Notes: a model not told the origin generated them from the letters alone. Positions 29,104 to 37,942 are shown, counted from the stretch's first letter. The stretch is 64,000 nt of DNA from Streptomyces iakyrus (GCF_000717055.1 NZ_JNXI01000005.1:124001-188000); one strand, 5' to 3'. Made by a program: numbers and translations.

Positions 29104-30065
29104 GGCGGCGTACGTGCCTGGCGGCGGCCGGCCTGCTGCTGGCGGCGGCCGGTTGCGGCCTGACCAGCGGATCCCCGCTGACCGACGACGTGGAGCCGGG
29201 GTCGATCGGCCGTGGCGAGCCGCTGAAGGGCGCGCATCTGACGGTGACGTCGAAGTCGTTCACCGAGCAGCTGATCCTCGGCTCCATCATGGGCATCGCG
29301 TTCGAGGCGGCCGGGGCGGACGTGATCGACCGCACCGGCATCCAGGGTTCCATCGGCAGCCGCGAGGCGGTCCGCAAGGGCGACGCGGACGCCGGGTACG
29401 AGTACACGGGCACGGCCTGGATCACCTACCTCGGGCACAGCAAACCGATCACCGATCCGCAGGAGCAGTGGGAGGCGGTGAAGAAGGAGGACGCGGGCAA
29501 CGGCCTGGTCTGGCTGCCGCCGTCGAAGCTCGACAACACGTACGCGCTGGCGATGAACCAGGGGAACGCCAAGAAGTACGGCACGAAGACGATGTCGGAC
29601 GTCGCGAAGCTGGCGAAGTCCGACCCCGGGGCGGTGAACCTGTGCGTGGAGGTCGAGTTCGCGAACCGGGCGGACGGGCTGCCGGGCATGCAGAAGGCCT
29701 ACGGCATGGACGTCCCGGCGCGGAACATCACGCAGATGGACACCGGGATCATCTACACCCAGACGGACAAGGGCAGTTGCACGTTCGGTGAGGTGTTCAC
29801 CACCGACGGGCGCATCAAGTCCATGAACCTGGCGGTGATGGACGACGACCGGAAGTTCTTCCCCAACTACAACGCCGCGCCGATGATCAACGCGAAGTCC
29901 CTGAAGGAGTGGCCGGCGATCGCGGAGGTCCTGAACCCGGTGACGGCGAGGCTCGACAACTCCGTTGCGCAGACGCTGAACGCGAAGGTGGACGTGGACG
30001 GGGAGGATCCGCACCAGGTGGCGCTGGACTGGATGGTGGAGGAGGGGTTCGTCAAAGAGGGGTGA
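29100..30065 (+). CDS. Osmoprotectant-binding lipoprotein (OpuBC/OsmF-like)
   Basis: 321-residue solute-binding protein. Signal peptide with lipobox LLLAAAGC, lipidated at Cys19. The OpuAC domain starts LTVTSKSFTEQLILGSIMG and contains YEYTGTAWITYLG and the ending LDWMVEEGFVKE. It captures quaternary amines for the two permeases. It is the last gene of the operon. Confidence 0.93.
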   Translation: MRRRTCLAAAGLLLAAAGCGLTSGSPLTDDVEPGSIGRGEPLKGAHLTVTSKSFTEQLILGSIMGIAFEAAGADVIDRTGIQGSIGSREAVRKGDADAGYEYTGTAWITYLGHSKPITDPQEQWEAVKKEDAGNGLVWLPPSKLDNTYALAMNQGNAKKYGTKTMSDVAKLAKSDPGAVNLCVEVEFANRADGLPGMQKAYGMDVPARNITQMDTGIIYTQTDKGSCTFGEVFTTDGRIKSMNLAVMDDDRKFFPNYNAAPMINAKSLKEWPAIAEVLNPVTARLDNSVAQTLNAKVDVDGEDPHQVALDWMVEEGFVKEG

Positions 30066-30080
30066 GGTACAAAGAACTCC

Positions 30081-30114
30081 TTGCAAAGAGACCTTTGCAA
30101 GACTAGCTTTGCAT
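30081..30114. promoter_or_regulatory. Palindromic operator in front of the ArsR-like gene
   Basis: TTGCAAAG (30081-30088) and CTTTGCAA (30093-30100) form a perfect 8-bp inverted repeat with a 4-base spacer, followed by another CTTTGCA half-site at 30107-30113. It ends directly before the regulator start, so autoregulation is likely. Confidence 0.6.
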
Positions 30115-30116
30115 GC

Positions 30117-30692
30117 ATGTCCGACGAACCGGCACCCCGCCTTCTCGACGCCCGCTCCCTGCGCGGCCTGGCCCATCCTCTGCGGATGCAGCTGCTGATT
30201 GCACTGCGTCGCGGCGGACCCGCGACCGCCTCCCGACTGGCGGAGAAACTGGGCGAGTCGAGCGGTGCAACCAGCTACCACCTACGGCAACTCGCCGCGC
30301 ACGGCTTCGTCGCCGACGACCCTGAGCGGGGCAAGGGACGGGAGCGCTGGTGGAAGGCGGTGGACCAGGGCGTGCAACTCGACGAGACCCTGATCAAGGA
30401 CCCGGACCCGGCCGTGCGGGGAGCCGTCGCCCTCTTCCGGTACGAGCTCGCCAACGTGCACACCCGGGAAGTCGCGACCTGGCTCGGCAACACGAGTGAG
30501 TGGGGCGAGGAATGGGACGGCGCCACGGACCTCAGCGACTTCACCCTGCGGCTCACTCCCGAACTCGCCCGTGAGCTGGTCGCCAAGATGCATGACCTCG
30601 TCCAGAGCTACCGCCCGGCTGCCGAGGGCACCCCGGACGCCGAGACTGTACGCGTCCACACGCACGTCTTCCCCACCCAGACGACGCCGTGA
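30117..30692 (+). CDS. ArsR-like winged-helix regulator
   Basis: 191 residues. The N-terminal wHTH (RSLRGLAHPLRMQLLIALRRGGPATASRLAEKLGESSGATSYHLRQLAAHGF) is the HTH_20/ArsR type; the C-terminal ~110 residues form an unknown ligand domain. The second ATG at 30117 is preferred. Such regulators usually sit next to an MFS exporter, missing here; instead a 56-codon ORF follows. Confidence 0.86.
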   Translation: MSDEPAPRLLDARSLRGLAHPLRMQLLIALRRGGPATASRLAEKLGESSGATSYHLRQLAAHGFVADDPERGKGRERWWKAVDQGVQLDETLIKDPDPAVRGAVALFRYELANVHTREVATWLGNTSEWGEEWDGATDLSDFTLRLTPELARELVAKMHDLVQSYRPAAEGTPDAETVRVHTHVFPTQTTP

Positions 30693-30705
30693 AAGGCCAT
30701 CACCC

Positions 30706-30876
30706 ATGCACCCGGACATCCACCTCACCCTGCACCACGTCCGAGCCACCGAACTGCGCGCCGAGGCCGGACCACGTCGGGCGCACCGCCCCGACCTGCG
30801 TACGCGTCTGGGCTGGGCCCTCGTGGAAGTGGGCTTAAGACTCGCCGCCCGCCCCGGAACGGCAACGGCCCACTAA
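30706..30876 (+). CDS. Small protein with TTA codon
   Basis: 56 residues, ATG at 30706, 13 bases after the regulator. The C-terminal segment RLGWALVEVGLRLA is amphipathic and resembles small proteins often encoded beside this regulator type. Codon 44 is TTA (30835-30837), rare in Streptomyces and dependent on the bldA tRNA, and codon 45 is the rare AGA. Its TAA stop overlaps the convergent protease stop. Confidence 0.6.
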   Translation: MHPDIHLTLHHVRATELRAEAGPRRAHRPDLRTRLGWALVEVGLRLAARPGTATAH

Positions 30877-31664
30877 CAGCTCGGCACGGAACCCTTCCCC
30901 GTCTCCAGGGCCACCAGGGACGACACCGTGCTCTTCAGCGTGGTCACCGGAATCAGCCGCAGGCCCTTCGGCAGGTTGGCACGCGCGTCCCCGCACTCCG
31001 CCTTGGGGACCAGGAACACCGTCGCCCCGTCCCGCTTCGCGGCCTGCGTCTTGAGGGCGACGCCCCCGACCGCCCCGACCCGGCCGGCCGCGTCGATCGT
31101 GCCCGTACCGGCGATGACCCGGCCGCCGGTCAGATCCCCGCCGGTGCCGTCGCCGTCGAGCTTGTCGATGATGCCCAGGGAGAAGAGCAGCCCCGCACTG
31201 GGCCCGCCCACGTCCGCGAGCTTCAGGCTGACCTTCACGTCCTTGTCGTCGAGGCCGAGGTACCCCAGCGCGGCCTGCGTCGCCGCGTCCTGGGACTGCC
31301 TCATCTGCTTCTCGTTGTGCTGCTCGATCTCCTTGACGCTGTCCCCGCTGGGGTAGACGGAGTCGCGCGGCATGACCGCCTGGTCGGTGCGGAACCAGCC
31401 GTCGATGACGTCGGGGAGCGAGACCCGGGTGTCCGGGGAGGTCGCCTCGATGGTGGTCATCCGCAGCTGGCCCCGGGTGTCCCGGACCGGCGCACCCGAG
31501 ACGGTGATCACCTGTGTGCCCTTGTTCTCGCCCAGCACGTCCGCGGTCAGCCCCGGCTGCGCCACCGAGAACGGCAACGGCGCCAGCGCCGCCGTCGCGA
31601 GCAGGGCCACGACGGGCAGGGCGCAGACGGCGATGGCCTGGGGGCGCGTGAGGCGAGAGAACAC
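30873..31664 (-). CDS. Membrane-anchored Lon-like (S16) protease
   Basis: 263 residues. An N-terminal signal-anchor (IAVCALPVVALLATAALAPLP) is followed by a region of ~100 residues and an S16 Lon proteolytic domain (about 125-240). The catalytic Ser is in GGPSAGLLFSLG and the Lys in ALKTQAAKRDGA. Related actinobacterial YlbL proteins are ~340 residues with a PDZ domain; no PDZ motif is evident here. GTG start at 31664 is the best available. Probably digests extracytoplasmic proteins. Confidence 0.85.
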   Translation of the reverse strand: MFSRLTRPQAIAVCALPVVALLATAALAPLPFSVAQPGLTADVLGENKGTQVITVSGAPVRDTRGQLRMTTIEATSPDTRVSLPDVIDGWFRTDQAVMPRDSVYPSGDSVKEIEQHNEKQMRQSQDAATQAALGYLGLDDKDVKVSLKLADVGGPSAGLLFSLGIIDKLDGDGTGGDLTGGRVIAGTGTIDAAGRVGAVGGVALKTQAAKRDGATVFLVPKAECGDARANLPKGLRLIPVTTLKSTVSSLVALETGKGSVPSC

Positions 31665-31740
31665 GGGATCAATCTAACGCGGGAGGGGGAGACCGCCAGG
31701 ACCAGGGCGTCCGGGGCCCTCCCCCACGACCCGGCATGTG

Positions 31741-32391
31741 TCAGCGCAGCGCCTCCGCGACCTCCCGGGCGGCGTCGACGACCCGTGGCCCCACCCGTTC
31801 CGGCACCGCCTCCGCCAGCATCACCACACCCACACTGCCCTCGACGCCCGTCACGCCCAGCAGCGGTGCGGCCGCCCCGCAGGCGCCCGCCTCCAGCTCG
31901 CCGTGGGTCAGCGTGTAGCCGGGGTCGGTCATCGGGTGCTGGCGAGCCGCGAGGATCGCCTTGCCGGCGGCGCCCCGGCCCAGGGGGTGCCGGAATCCGG
32001 CCCGGTAGGCGACGTGGTAGTCCGTCCAGGTCGGCTCCACCACGGCCACGGCCAGCGCGTCCGCCCCGTCGACCAGGGTCAGGTGCGCCGTCGCGCCGAT
32101 GTCCTCGGCCAGGGACCGCAGCGCCGGCATCGCGGCCTCCCGGACCAGCGGGTGGACCTGCCGTCCCAGGCGCAGCACCCCGAGCCCGACCCGGGCACGT
32201 CCGCCGAGGTCACGGCGTATGAGGGCGTGCTGCTCCAGGGTGGCGAGCAACCGGTACACGACGGTCCGGTTCACGCCGAGCCGGACGGAGAGCTCGGTCA
32301 CGGTCAGCCCGTGGTCCGTGTCGGCGAGCAGTTTGAGGACACGCAGTCCCCGGTCGAGCGTCTGGGAGGTCTCCGCGGTCACGACGCCCAC
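31741..32391 (-). CDS. IclR family transcriptional regulator
   Basis: 216 residues. N-terminal wHTH (LDRGLRVLKLLADTDHGLTVTELSVRLGVNRTVVYRLL) and C-terminal effector domain (LAEDIGATAHLTLVDG, HPLGRGAAGKAIL). It is somewhat short for the family (about 250). No metabolic gene is directly attached, so the target is unknown. Confidence 0.88.
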   Translation of the reverse strand: MGVVTAETSQTLDRGLRVLKLLADTDHGLTVTELSVRLGVNRTVVYRLLATLEQHALIRRDLGGRARVGLGVLRLGRQVHPLVREAAMPALRSLAEDIGATAHLTLVDGADALAVAVVEPTWTDYHVAYRAGFRHPLGRGAAGKAILAARQHPMTDPGYTLTHGELEAGACGAAAPLLGVTGVEGSVGVVMLAEAVPERVGPRVVDAAREVAEALR

Positions 32392-32430
32392 TCCTTAGTG
32401 GTGAGGTCGGCGGCCCCCGGTCGGCGGATG

Positions 32431-32454
32431 CGTCACCGAGTCCCGTCGGTGACG
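32431..32454. promoter_or_regulatory. 24-bp palindrome upstream of the IclR gene
   Basis: CGTCACCGA (32431-32439) and TCGGTGACG (32446-32454) are perfect 9-bp arms with a 6-base spacer, 40 bases before the IclR start. Possible autoregulatory operator. The rest of the 290-base gap shows no gene. Confidence 0.4.
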
Positions 32455-32681
32455 CGCTTCAGAGGCCGCCGATCGGCCGGCGGCCCGGCCTGTCCGGGCC
32501 GCGTCGCTTCACGGCTGCGCTCCGCGGCGGCGCTGCCACGGGGCGTGTGCGTAGCGGGACAGTAGCGAAGCAGGTTCGCTGAGCGGAAGGCTCCGTCCAG
32601 AATCCGGGCACCGGACTGGGCGTACTGCTTGAGTTTGCGACGGTATGCACGCCCGCCAGGTTGTTCGGCCCTCCCGGCCCG

Positions 32682-34481
32682 TCACTTCATCCGCGTGGCC
32701 CACTCCTGCACCTTGGTGATCCGCTGCTTCAGCTGCCCCGCCGTCGCCTCAGCCGCCGGAGGCCCCCCGCACACGCGCCGCAGCTCGGTGTGGATCACCC
32801 CGTGCGGCTTGCCGCTCTGGTGGACGTAGGCGCCGACCATCGTGTTGAGCTGCCGCCGCAGCTCCATCATCTCCTTGTGGGAGACCACCGGCCGCCGCTC
32901 GGCGGGCATTTCGAGCAGATCGGCCTCCTCGTCCGGCTTCTTGCGGCTGTGCGCGATCTGCCGGGCCTGCCGCTTCTGGAGCAGCAGCTGCACCTGGTCG
33001 GGCTCCAGCAGCCCGGGGATGCCGAGGTAGTCCTGCTCCTCCTCGCTGCCCGGGTGAGCCTGCATGCCGAACTCGGCGCCGTTGTACATGACCCGGTCGA
33101 AGACGGCCTCGGACTCCAGCGCCTCGAAGGAGAACTGCTCCTGCTCGCCGGTGTCCTCGTCCTGCTCCCGGTTCGCCTCGTCCATCTCCTTCTCGGACTC
33201 GGCGTACGGGTCCTCCTCGCCCTGCTTCTTGGGCTTGTCGAGGACGTGGTCGCGCTCGCGCTCCATCTCGTTGGCGAAGGAGAGCAGGTCGGGCACGGTC
33301 GGCAGGAACACCGAGGCGGTCTCGCCGCGCCGCCGGGACCGCACGAAACGCCCGACGGCCTGTGCGAAGAACAGCGGCGTCGAGATGGTGGTGGCGTACA
33401 CGCCGACCGCGAGGCGCGGCACGTCGACGCCCTCGGACACCATCCGCACGGCGACCATCCACCGGTCGTTGTTCGCGCTGAACTCGTCGATCCGCTCGGA
33501 GGCGCCGGAGTCGTCGGACAGCACGAGGGTCGCCCTGCTGCCGGTGATCTCCCGGATGAGCTTGGCGTACGCACGCGCCGAGTCCTGGTCGGAGGCGATG
33601 ACGAGGGCGCCCGCGTCCGGGATGGCCTTCCGCACCTCGGTCAGCCGCTGGTCGGCCGCCCGCAGCACGGCCGGCATCCACTCACCGCGCGGATCGAGGG
33701 CGGTCCGCCAGGCCTGGCTGATGGCGTCCTTGGTCATGGGCTCGCCGAGCCGGGCGGCGATCTCGTCACCGGCCTTGGTGCGCCAGCGCATGTTGCCGCT
33801 GTACGAGAGGAAGATGACGGGCCGCACGACATTGTCGGCGAGGGCGTTGCCGTAGCCGTAGGTGTAGTCGGCCGCCGACCGCCGGATGCCGTCGTTGCCC
33901 TCCTCGTACGTCACGAAGGGGATGGGGTTGGTGTCCGACCGGAAGGGCGTACCGGTCAGGGCGAGCCGTCGGGTCGCCGGCTCGAAGGCCTCCAGGCAGG
34001 CCTCGCCCCAGGACTTGCTGTCACCGGCGTGGTGGATCTCGTCGAGGATGACGAGGGTCTTGCGCTGCTCCACGCGGTTGCGGTGCAGCATGGGGCGGAC
34101 GCCGACACCGGCGTACGTCACGGCGACGCCGTGGTACTCCCGGCCGAGCGGCCCGGCGCTGTACTCCGGGTCGAGCTTGATCCCGATCCGCGCGGCGGCT
34201 TCGGCCCACTGTTTCTTCAGGTGCTCGGTCGGGGCGACGACGGTCACCTGCTGCACGACGTGGTGGTGCAGCATCCAGGAGGCCAGCGTCAGCGCGAAGG
34301 TCGTCTTGCCGGCGCCGGGGGTGGCGACCGCCAGGAAGTCCCGGGGCTGCTCCTGGATGTACTTCTCCATCGCGCCCTGCTGCCAGGCGCGCAGCTTGCT
34401 GGCGGTACCCCAGGGGGCGCGGCCGGGGAACGCCGGGGACAGGTGGTGCGAGGCGGAACTGGTGCCGGCGGTGGTAGTCAC
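32682..34481 (-). CDS. DEAD/DEAH-box superfamily II helicase
   Basis: 599 residues. Helicase core motifs: I ATPGAGKT, II DEIHH, III LTGTPF, V region VSEGVDVPRLAVG and VI QAVGRFVRSRRRGE. Residues ~430-470 are very acidic (EEDPYAESEKEMDEANREQDEDTGEQEQ). GTG at 34481 follows ACGGAG; the frame is open further to 34622. A relative of the UvrB/XPB-like nucleic-acid translocases widespread in actinomycetes; exact role unknown, perhaps DNA repair. Confidence 0.9.
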   Translation of the reverse strand: MTTTAGTSSASHHLSPAFPGRAPWGTASKLRAWQQGAMEKYIQEQPRDFLAVATPGAGKTTFALTLASWMLHHHVVQQVTVVAPTEHLKKQWAEAAARIGIKLDPEYSAGPLGREYHGVAVTYAGVGVRPMLHRNRVEQRKTLVILDEIHHAGDSKSWGEACLEAFEPATRRLALTGTPFRSDTNPIPFVTYEEGNDGIRRSAADYTYGYGNALADNVVRPVIFLSYSGNMRWRTKAGDEIAARLGEPMTKDAISQAWRTALDPRGEWMPAVLRAADQRLTEVRKAIPDAGALVIASDQDSARAYAKLIREITGSRATLVLSDDSGASERIDEFSANNDRWMVAVRMVSEGVDVPRLAVGVYATTISTPLFFAQAVGRFVRSRRRGETASVFLPTVPDLLSFANEMERERDHVLDKPKKQGEEDPYAESEKEMDEANREQDEDTGEQEQFSFEALESEAVFDRVMYNGAEFGMQAHPGSEEEQDYLGIPGLLEPDQVQLLLQKRQARQIAHSRKKPDEEADLLEMPAERRPVVSHKEMMELRRQLNTMVGAYVHQSGKPHGVIHTELRRVCGGPPAAEATAGQLKQRITKVQEWATRMK

Positions 34482-34618
34482 GGTCTCCGTTGGGGGTCGG
34501 GCGGCTCGTGCGAGGGAGCCTGACGGCTCGGCTACGTATGACAACCGGGCCACCCTACCGGCGCCCCGAGCCGGCCAACGCGCGGACCGGCCCGGGTCAC
34601 CTGCGGGTGGGACCGACG

Positions 34619-35011
34619 TCACAGCCCCCTCAGCCGCCCCGCGATGCTCCCGACCTCCGCCTCGGTGCCGGAGGCGACCTCGACGACCAGCGCGTACGCG
34701 GTGTCCTGGTCCGCCCCGGCCAGGTCGACGCCGTTGAGGGCGAGGAAGGTGGCGGTGGCCAGCCAGGCCGTGCGCTTGTTGCCGTCGACGAGGGGATGGT
34801 TGGCGGCGAGGGCGTGCAGCAGGGCGGCCGCCTGCTCGTACAGGTCGTCGTAGGCGGCCGTGCCGAACATCCGGGCGCGGGGGCGGTGCACGGCGGAGGC
34901 GAGCAACCCCGGAGCGCGCGCCTCGGGCGGCCGCCCGCCGAAGGCGACCTCGGCGATGGCGGTGACCTCGTCGACGCTCAGGTACCGGGTGTCACCCGTG
35001 TCCCCCGTCAT
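34619..35011 (-). CDS. doc: Doc-type Fic toxin
   Basis: 130 residues. The active-site motif HPLVDGNKRTAW is the Fic/Doc signature; Doc toxins phosphorylate EF-Tu and stop translation. N-terminal YLSVDEVTAIAE is typical of the family. The ATG at 35011 overlaps the antitoxin stop by 4 bases, so the pair is co-translated. Confidence 0.88.
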   Translation of the reverse strand: MTGDTGDTRYLSVDEVTAIAEVAFGGRPPEARAPGLLASAVHRPRARMFGTAAYDDLYEQAAALLHALAANHPLVDGNKRTAWLATATFLALNGVDLAGADQDTAYALVVEVASGTEAEVGSIAGRLRGL

Positions 35012-35208
35012 TCGCCGAGCCTCCTCAACAGGTCGGCGTGGTGGTGCGCGAGCCCCTCCGCGACGGCGCGCACGCGGGCGCACTCCTGGCCCAGGTAGGC
35101 GCGTACGGCGTGCAGCGCCACCTCTTCGGGCGTGCGGCCCTGGGCGTCGGCGAGGTCGTCGAGGGCGGTCCGCAGGGCGGGGTCGAGGGGCAGATCGAGG
35201 TGGGACAT
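35008..35208 (-). CDS. Ribbon-helix-helix antitoxin for Doc
   Basis: 66 residues. DLPLDPALRTALDDLADAQGRTPEEVALHAVRAYL fits an RHH (Arc/CopG-like) DNA-binding domain; the basic/histidine C-terminus (EGLAHHHADLLRRLGE) would contact the toxin. Upstream of and overlapping doc. Classical Phd homology is not obvious. Confidence 0.82.
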   Translation of the reverse strand: MSHLDLPLDPALRTALDDLADAQGRTPEEVALHAVRAYLGQECARVRAVAEGLAHHHADLLRRLGE

Positions 35209-35248
35209 GCGCAGAGGCTACGGTCCGGTCGTGGAGGAGACGACCGCT

Positions 35249-36904
35249 TTACGGCCGTCGCTCCCGCAGCCGCGTCGACACCCAGGCCCCGGCCAGCGCC
35301 ACCCCTGCCATCGGCAGGAACACCGCGGTGAAGGCGGCCGGGTGGGAGCCGGAGGTGTGGGCGGCCGAGTGGGTCACGGTGCCGCCGCCCAGCGCGGCGA
35401 AGGCGGCGCCGCCCGCGGACAGCAGGACGACGTTGGAGAGGCCGTCGGAGATCTGGAGGGCGGCGGAGTTGGTGCCGGCCTCCTCGGGGGCGGAGAGCTT
35501 GAGCAGGAGGACGCTCGTGGAGGAGATCACGAGCCCCATCCCGAAGCATCCGAACGCCCAGGCGACGGCGACCGTCCAGACGGGCACGGAGTCGACCAGC
35601 ACGCTCGGTGCCGTGGCGATGGCCGCGGCCACCAGCAGCATCCCGACGGTGGTCAGCCGCTCCCGGTACGGCTCCACCCGCGACCGCGACTGCACCCACG
35701 AGCCCAGTGCCCACGTCCCGCCGCCCGCGGCGAGCGAGAACCCGGCCAGCGTCGGACTGAGCCCGCGCTGCGTGACCAGCATCAGCGGCACGAACGACTC
35801 GGCGGCGATGAAGGACCCGGCGGCGACGCCCCGCAACAGCACGACGGACGGCAGCCCGCGAGCGGCCCGGTAGGTGCCGCGTGGCAGCAGGCCGAGCACG
35901 GCGGGCACCAGCAGGGCGACGCCGAGCGCACCCGGCAGGAGTGCGAGGGGGCGCAAGTCCTGCGCGGCGTACTGGAGGAGGCCGGCGCCGAGGGAGATGG
36001 CGAGGGCGAGCCGGATGCGCCGACGGTCGAAGGAGGCGGGCGGGTCGGCCGGCGGGGCGGGGCGGTCGGTTGCCCGCGCCGGGTCCGGTGGGGCGGGGCG
36101 ATCGGTGGCCCGCGCCCGGGCGGGCCGGGCGGGCGCGTCCGCCGCCTGCGCGGGGTCCGGCGTGACGGGCCGTCCGGCGAGGGCGGTCCGTTCCGCGGGG
36201 ACGGGCGAGCTCGGGCTCTCCCCCGTGGCGGACTCGGCATCGGCAGCGGTGTGCCCCGCCGGGCCGGACGCCCGACGCCGTATCTGCGGCAGCGCGAGTG
36301 CGAGCGGGAAGACGACGAGCAGAGGTATCCCGACGAACACCCACCGCCACCCCAACTGCTCGGTCACCGTGCCGGCGGCGAGCGGGCCGACGATCGACGG
36401 GAGCACCCAGCTCGCGGCGAACGCGGCCATGATGGCCGGCCGCAGCCGCTCCGGATAGGCCCGCCCGACGACCACGTACAGCGCGACGATCACCAGCCCG
36501 CCGCCGAGCCCCTGCACGGCCCGGCCCAGGATGAACACCCACATCGACCCGGCGGTGCCGGACAGCAGCAGCCCGGCGCCGAAGGAGGCGATGCCCGTCG
36601 TCAACGGCCCGAGGGGGCCACGCCGGTCCGACCACTGCCCGGAGAGCACCATCCCGAACAGGCTGGTCGTGAAATACCCGGAGAACGCGAACGCGTACAG
36701 CGACACCCCGTCCAGCTCCCGGGCCGCGACGGGCATCGCCGTCCCCACGGCGGTAGCCTCGAAGGCGATGAGCAGCACGACGGAGACGATCCCAACACTC
36801 AACGCCCGGTACGCCGCCCCCAGCACGCCTTCTTCCCGCTCGGCCACGGAGGGCGGTTCAGCGGCTTCCTCGACATCGGCATCACGCGGCTTCGGGACGG
36901 TCAT
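35249..36904 (-). CDS. MFS drug/metabolite exporter
   Basis: 551-residue major facilitator with about 14 hydrophobic segments, DHA2/EmrB-like (SGQWSDRRGPLGPLTTG between TM2 and TM3). A central hydrophilic loop (about 215-285) is Pro/Ala/Arg-rich with short tandem repeats (ARATDRPAPPDP). ATG at 36904. No local regulator, substrate unknown. Confidence 0.86.
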   Translation of the reverse strand: MTVPKPRDADVEEAAEPPSVAEREEGVLGAAYRALSVGIVSVVLLIAFEATAVGTAMPVAARELDGVSLYAFAFSGYFTTSLFGMVLSGQWSDRRGPLGPLTTGIASFGAGLLLSGTAGSMWVFILGRAVQGLGGGLVIVALYVVVGRAYPERLRPAIMAAFAASWVLPSIVGPLAAGTVTEQLGWRWVFVGIPLLVVFPLALALPQIRRRASGPAGHTAADAESATGESPSSPVPAERTALAGRPVTPDPAQAADAPARPARARATDRPAPPDPARATDRPAPPADPPASFDRRRIRLALAISLGAGLLQYAAQDLRPLALLPGALGVALLVPAVLGLLPRGTYRAARGLPSVVLLRGVAAGSFIAAESFVPLMLVTQRGLSPTLAGFSLAAGGGTWALGSWVQSRSRVEPYRERLTTVGMLLVAAAIATAPSVLVDSVPVWTVAVAWAFGCFGMGLVISSTSVLLLKLSAPEEAGTNSAALQISDGLSNVVLLSAGGAAFAALGGGTVTHSAAHTSGSHPAAFTAVFLPMAGVALAGAWVSTRLRERRP

Positions 36905-37098
36905 GCCCGCCAGCGTAAGGTCCACACCCCACGTTGACCCCTGTCCCAAGACGGTCCGGCCCTGAGACCTTGGTCGTACGCCCCGCTTCTCGGCCACCCC
37001 CTTCATGAACGGCGTATGGCAGTCACATGGCAGCCCACGCGCCACCCTTGAACCCACACCCACCCCGCCCTACGGTCACTACACCGAGTTCACAACAC

Positions 37099-37196
37099 GG
37101 CCGTGTGCCCGAGCGGTTCAGGGGCTCGCCTGCGCAGCATCCAATAGCGAGCTCCGCTCGCGGGGAGTTACGCGGGTTCGAATCCCGCCACGGCCT
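37099..37196 (+). tRNA. Aberrant class II tRNA-like gene, isotype undetermined
   Basis: 98-nt cloverleaf. Acceptor ggccgtg/cacggcc is perfect, T-arm gcggg-ttcgaat-cccgc is perfect, D-arm ccc-gagcggttca-ggg and a long variable arm are Ser-like. The anticodon stem ctcgc/gcgag pairs but encloses 17 bases (ctgcgcagcatccaata) instead of 7, and the discriminator is T instead of the G of tRNA-Ser or A of tRNA-Leu. Either a tRNA pseudogene, a tRNA with a 10-base insertion, or a non-translational tRNA-like RNA. Confidence 0.6.
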
Positions 37197-37273
37197 CTAC
37201 TGCCTTGACCGGGCAAACGCGCAGATAGGACGACTCCTTGGCGCCGGCCCCGTGATGCCGAAGCAGCGTGGGC

Positions 37274-37942
37274 TCAGGCAGCGGCACTCCCTTGTGGCCC
37301 GGATGTCCAGGCCAGGATGTGCGGGACCGCTTCGCCCAGACTGGCGAAGTGGCGATGCACGCCCTCCACCGCGGCAGCGGCGTTCACGCCCCACACCGTC
37401 ATCCCGGCGCGTATCCCGGACCGCACTCCGGACGGGGCGTCCTCGACGACCAAACAGTCTGCCGGCCGGGCGCCGAGCCGTGCGGCAGCCTGCAGATAGG
37501 GCACCGGAGAGGGCTTGCCCTCCTCCACAGCGGCCGCGTCCACGATCACCTCCGGCACAGGCAGGCCCGTGCGCTCGAAACGGCCGCGCACCCGGTGCAC
37601 GTAGTTCGAGGTCACCAGCGCCCAGGTCCCTGGCGGCAGACCGTGCAGCAACTCCGACGCGCCCTGGAAAGCCGTATAGACGCCGGACCGGACGTCCTCG
37701 TCCTCCAGGTCATGCAGCAGGGCCAGGCACTCGCTCGGGTCACGGTCGGCAGCGACCTGGGCGAACGTCTCCATCGGCCGGGTCCGCAGAGCCACCCCGT
37801 AGACCTCGTCCGCGTCCAGCCCGTAACGCCCCGCCCAGGTTTCCCAGACCCGGCGCTGGTTGCTCACCGCGTCGATCAATGTGCCATCGACATCGAACAG
37901 GACGTACTTCGTGCGGCCCGGCCGCCCAGGTTCACTGGTCAC
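37274..37942 (-). CDS. HAD family phosphatase
   Basis: 222-residue haloacid dehalogenase hydrolase, beta-phosphoglucomutase-like subfamily. Motif I LFDVDGTLID supplies the nucleophile Asp, motif II is VTSNY, the Lys is in EEGKPSP and motif III is VVEDAPSG. GTG at 37942 gives a compact N-terminus; the frame is open to 38038. Likely dephosphorylates a small sugar phosphate. Located downstream of the tRNA-like gene on the opposite strand. Confidence 0.88.
   Translation of the reverse strand: MTSEPGRPGRTKYVLFDVDGTLIDAVSNQRRVWETWAGRYGLDADEVYGVALRTRPMETFAQVAADRDPSECLALLHDLEDEDVRSGVYTAFQGASELLHGLPPGTWALVTSNYVHRVRGRFERTGLPVPEVIVDAAAVEEGKPSPVPYLQAAARLGARPADCLVVEDAPSGVRSGIRAGMTVWGVNAAAAVEGVHRHFASLGEAVPHILAWTSGPQGSAAA

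Noticed and set aside
32392..32681. Small minus ORF MHTVANSSST... in the IclR-helicase gap
   Set aside because: No ribosome-binding site, no recognisable domain, poor codon bias.
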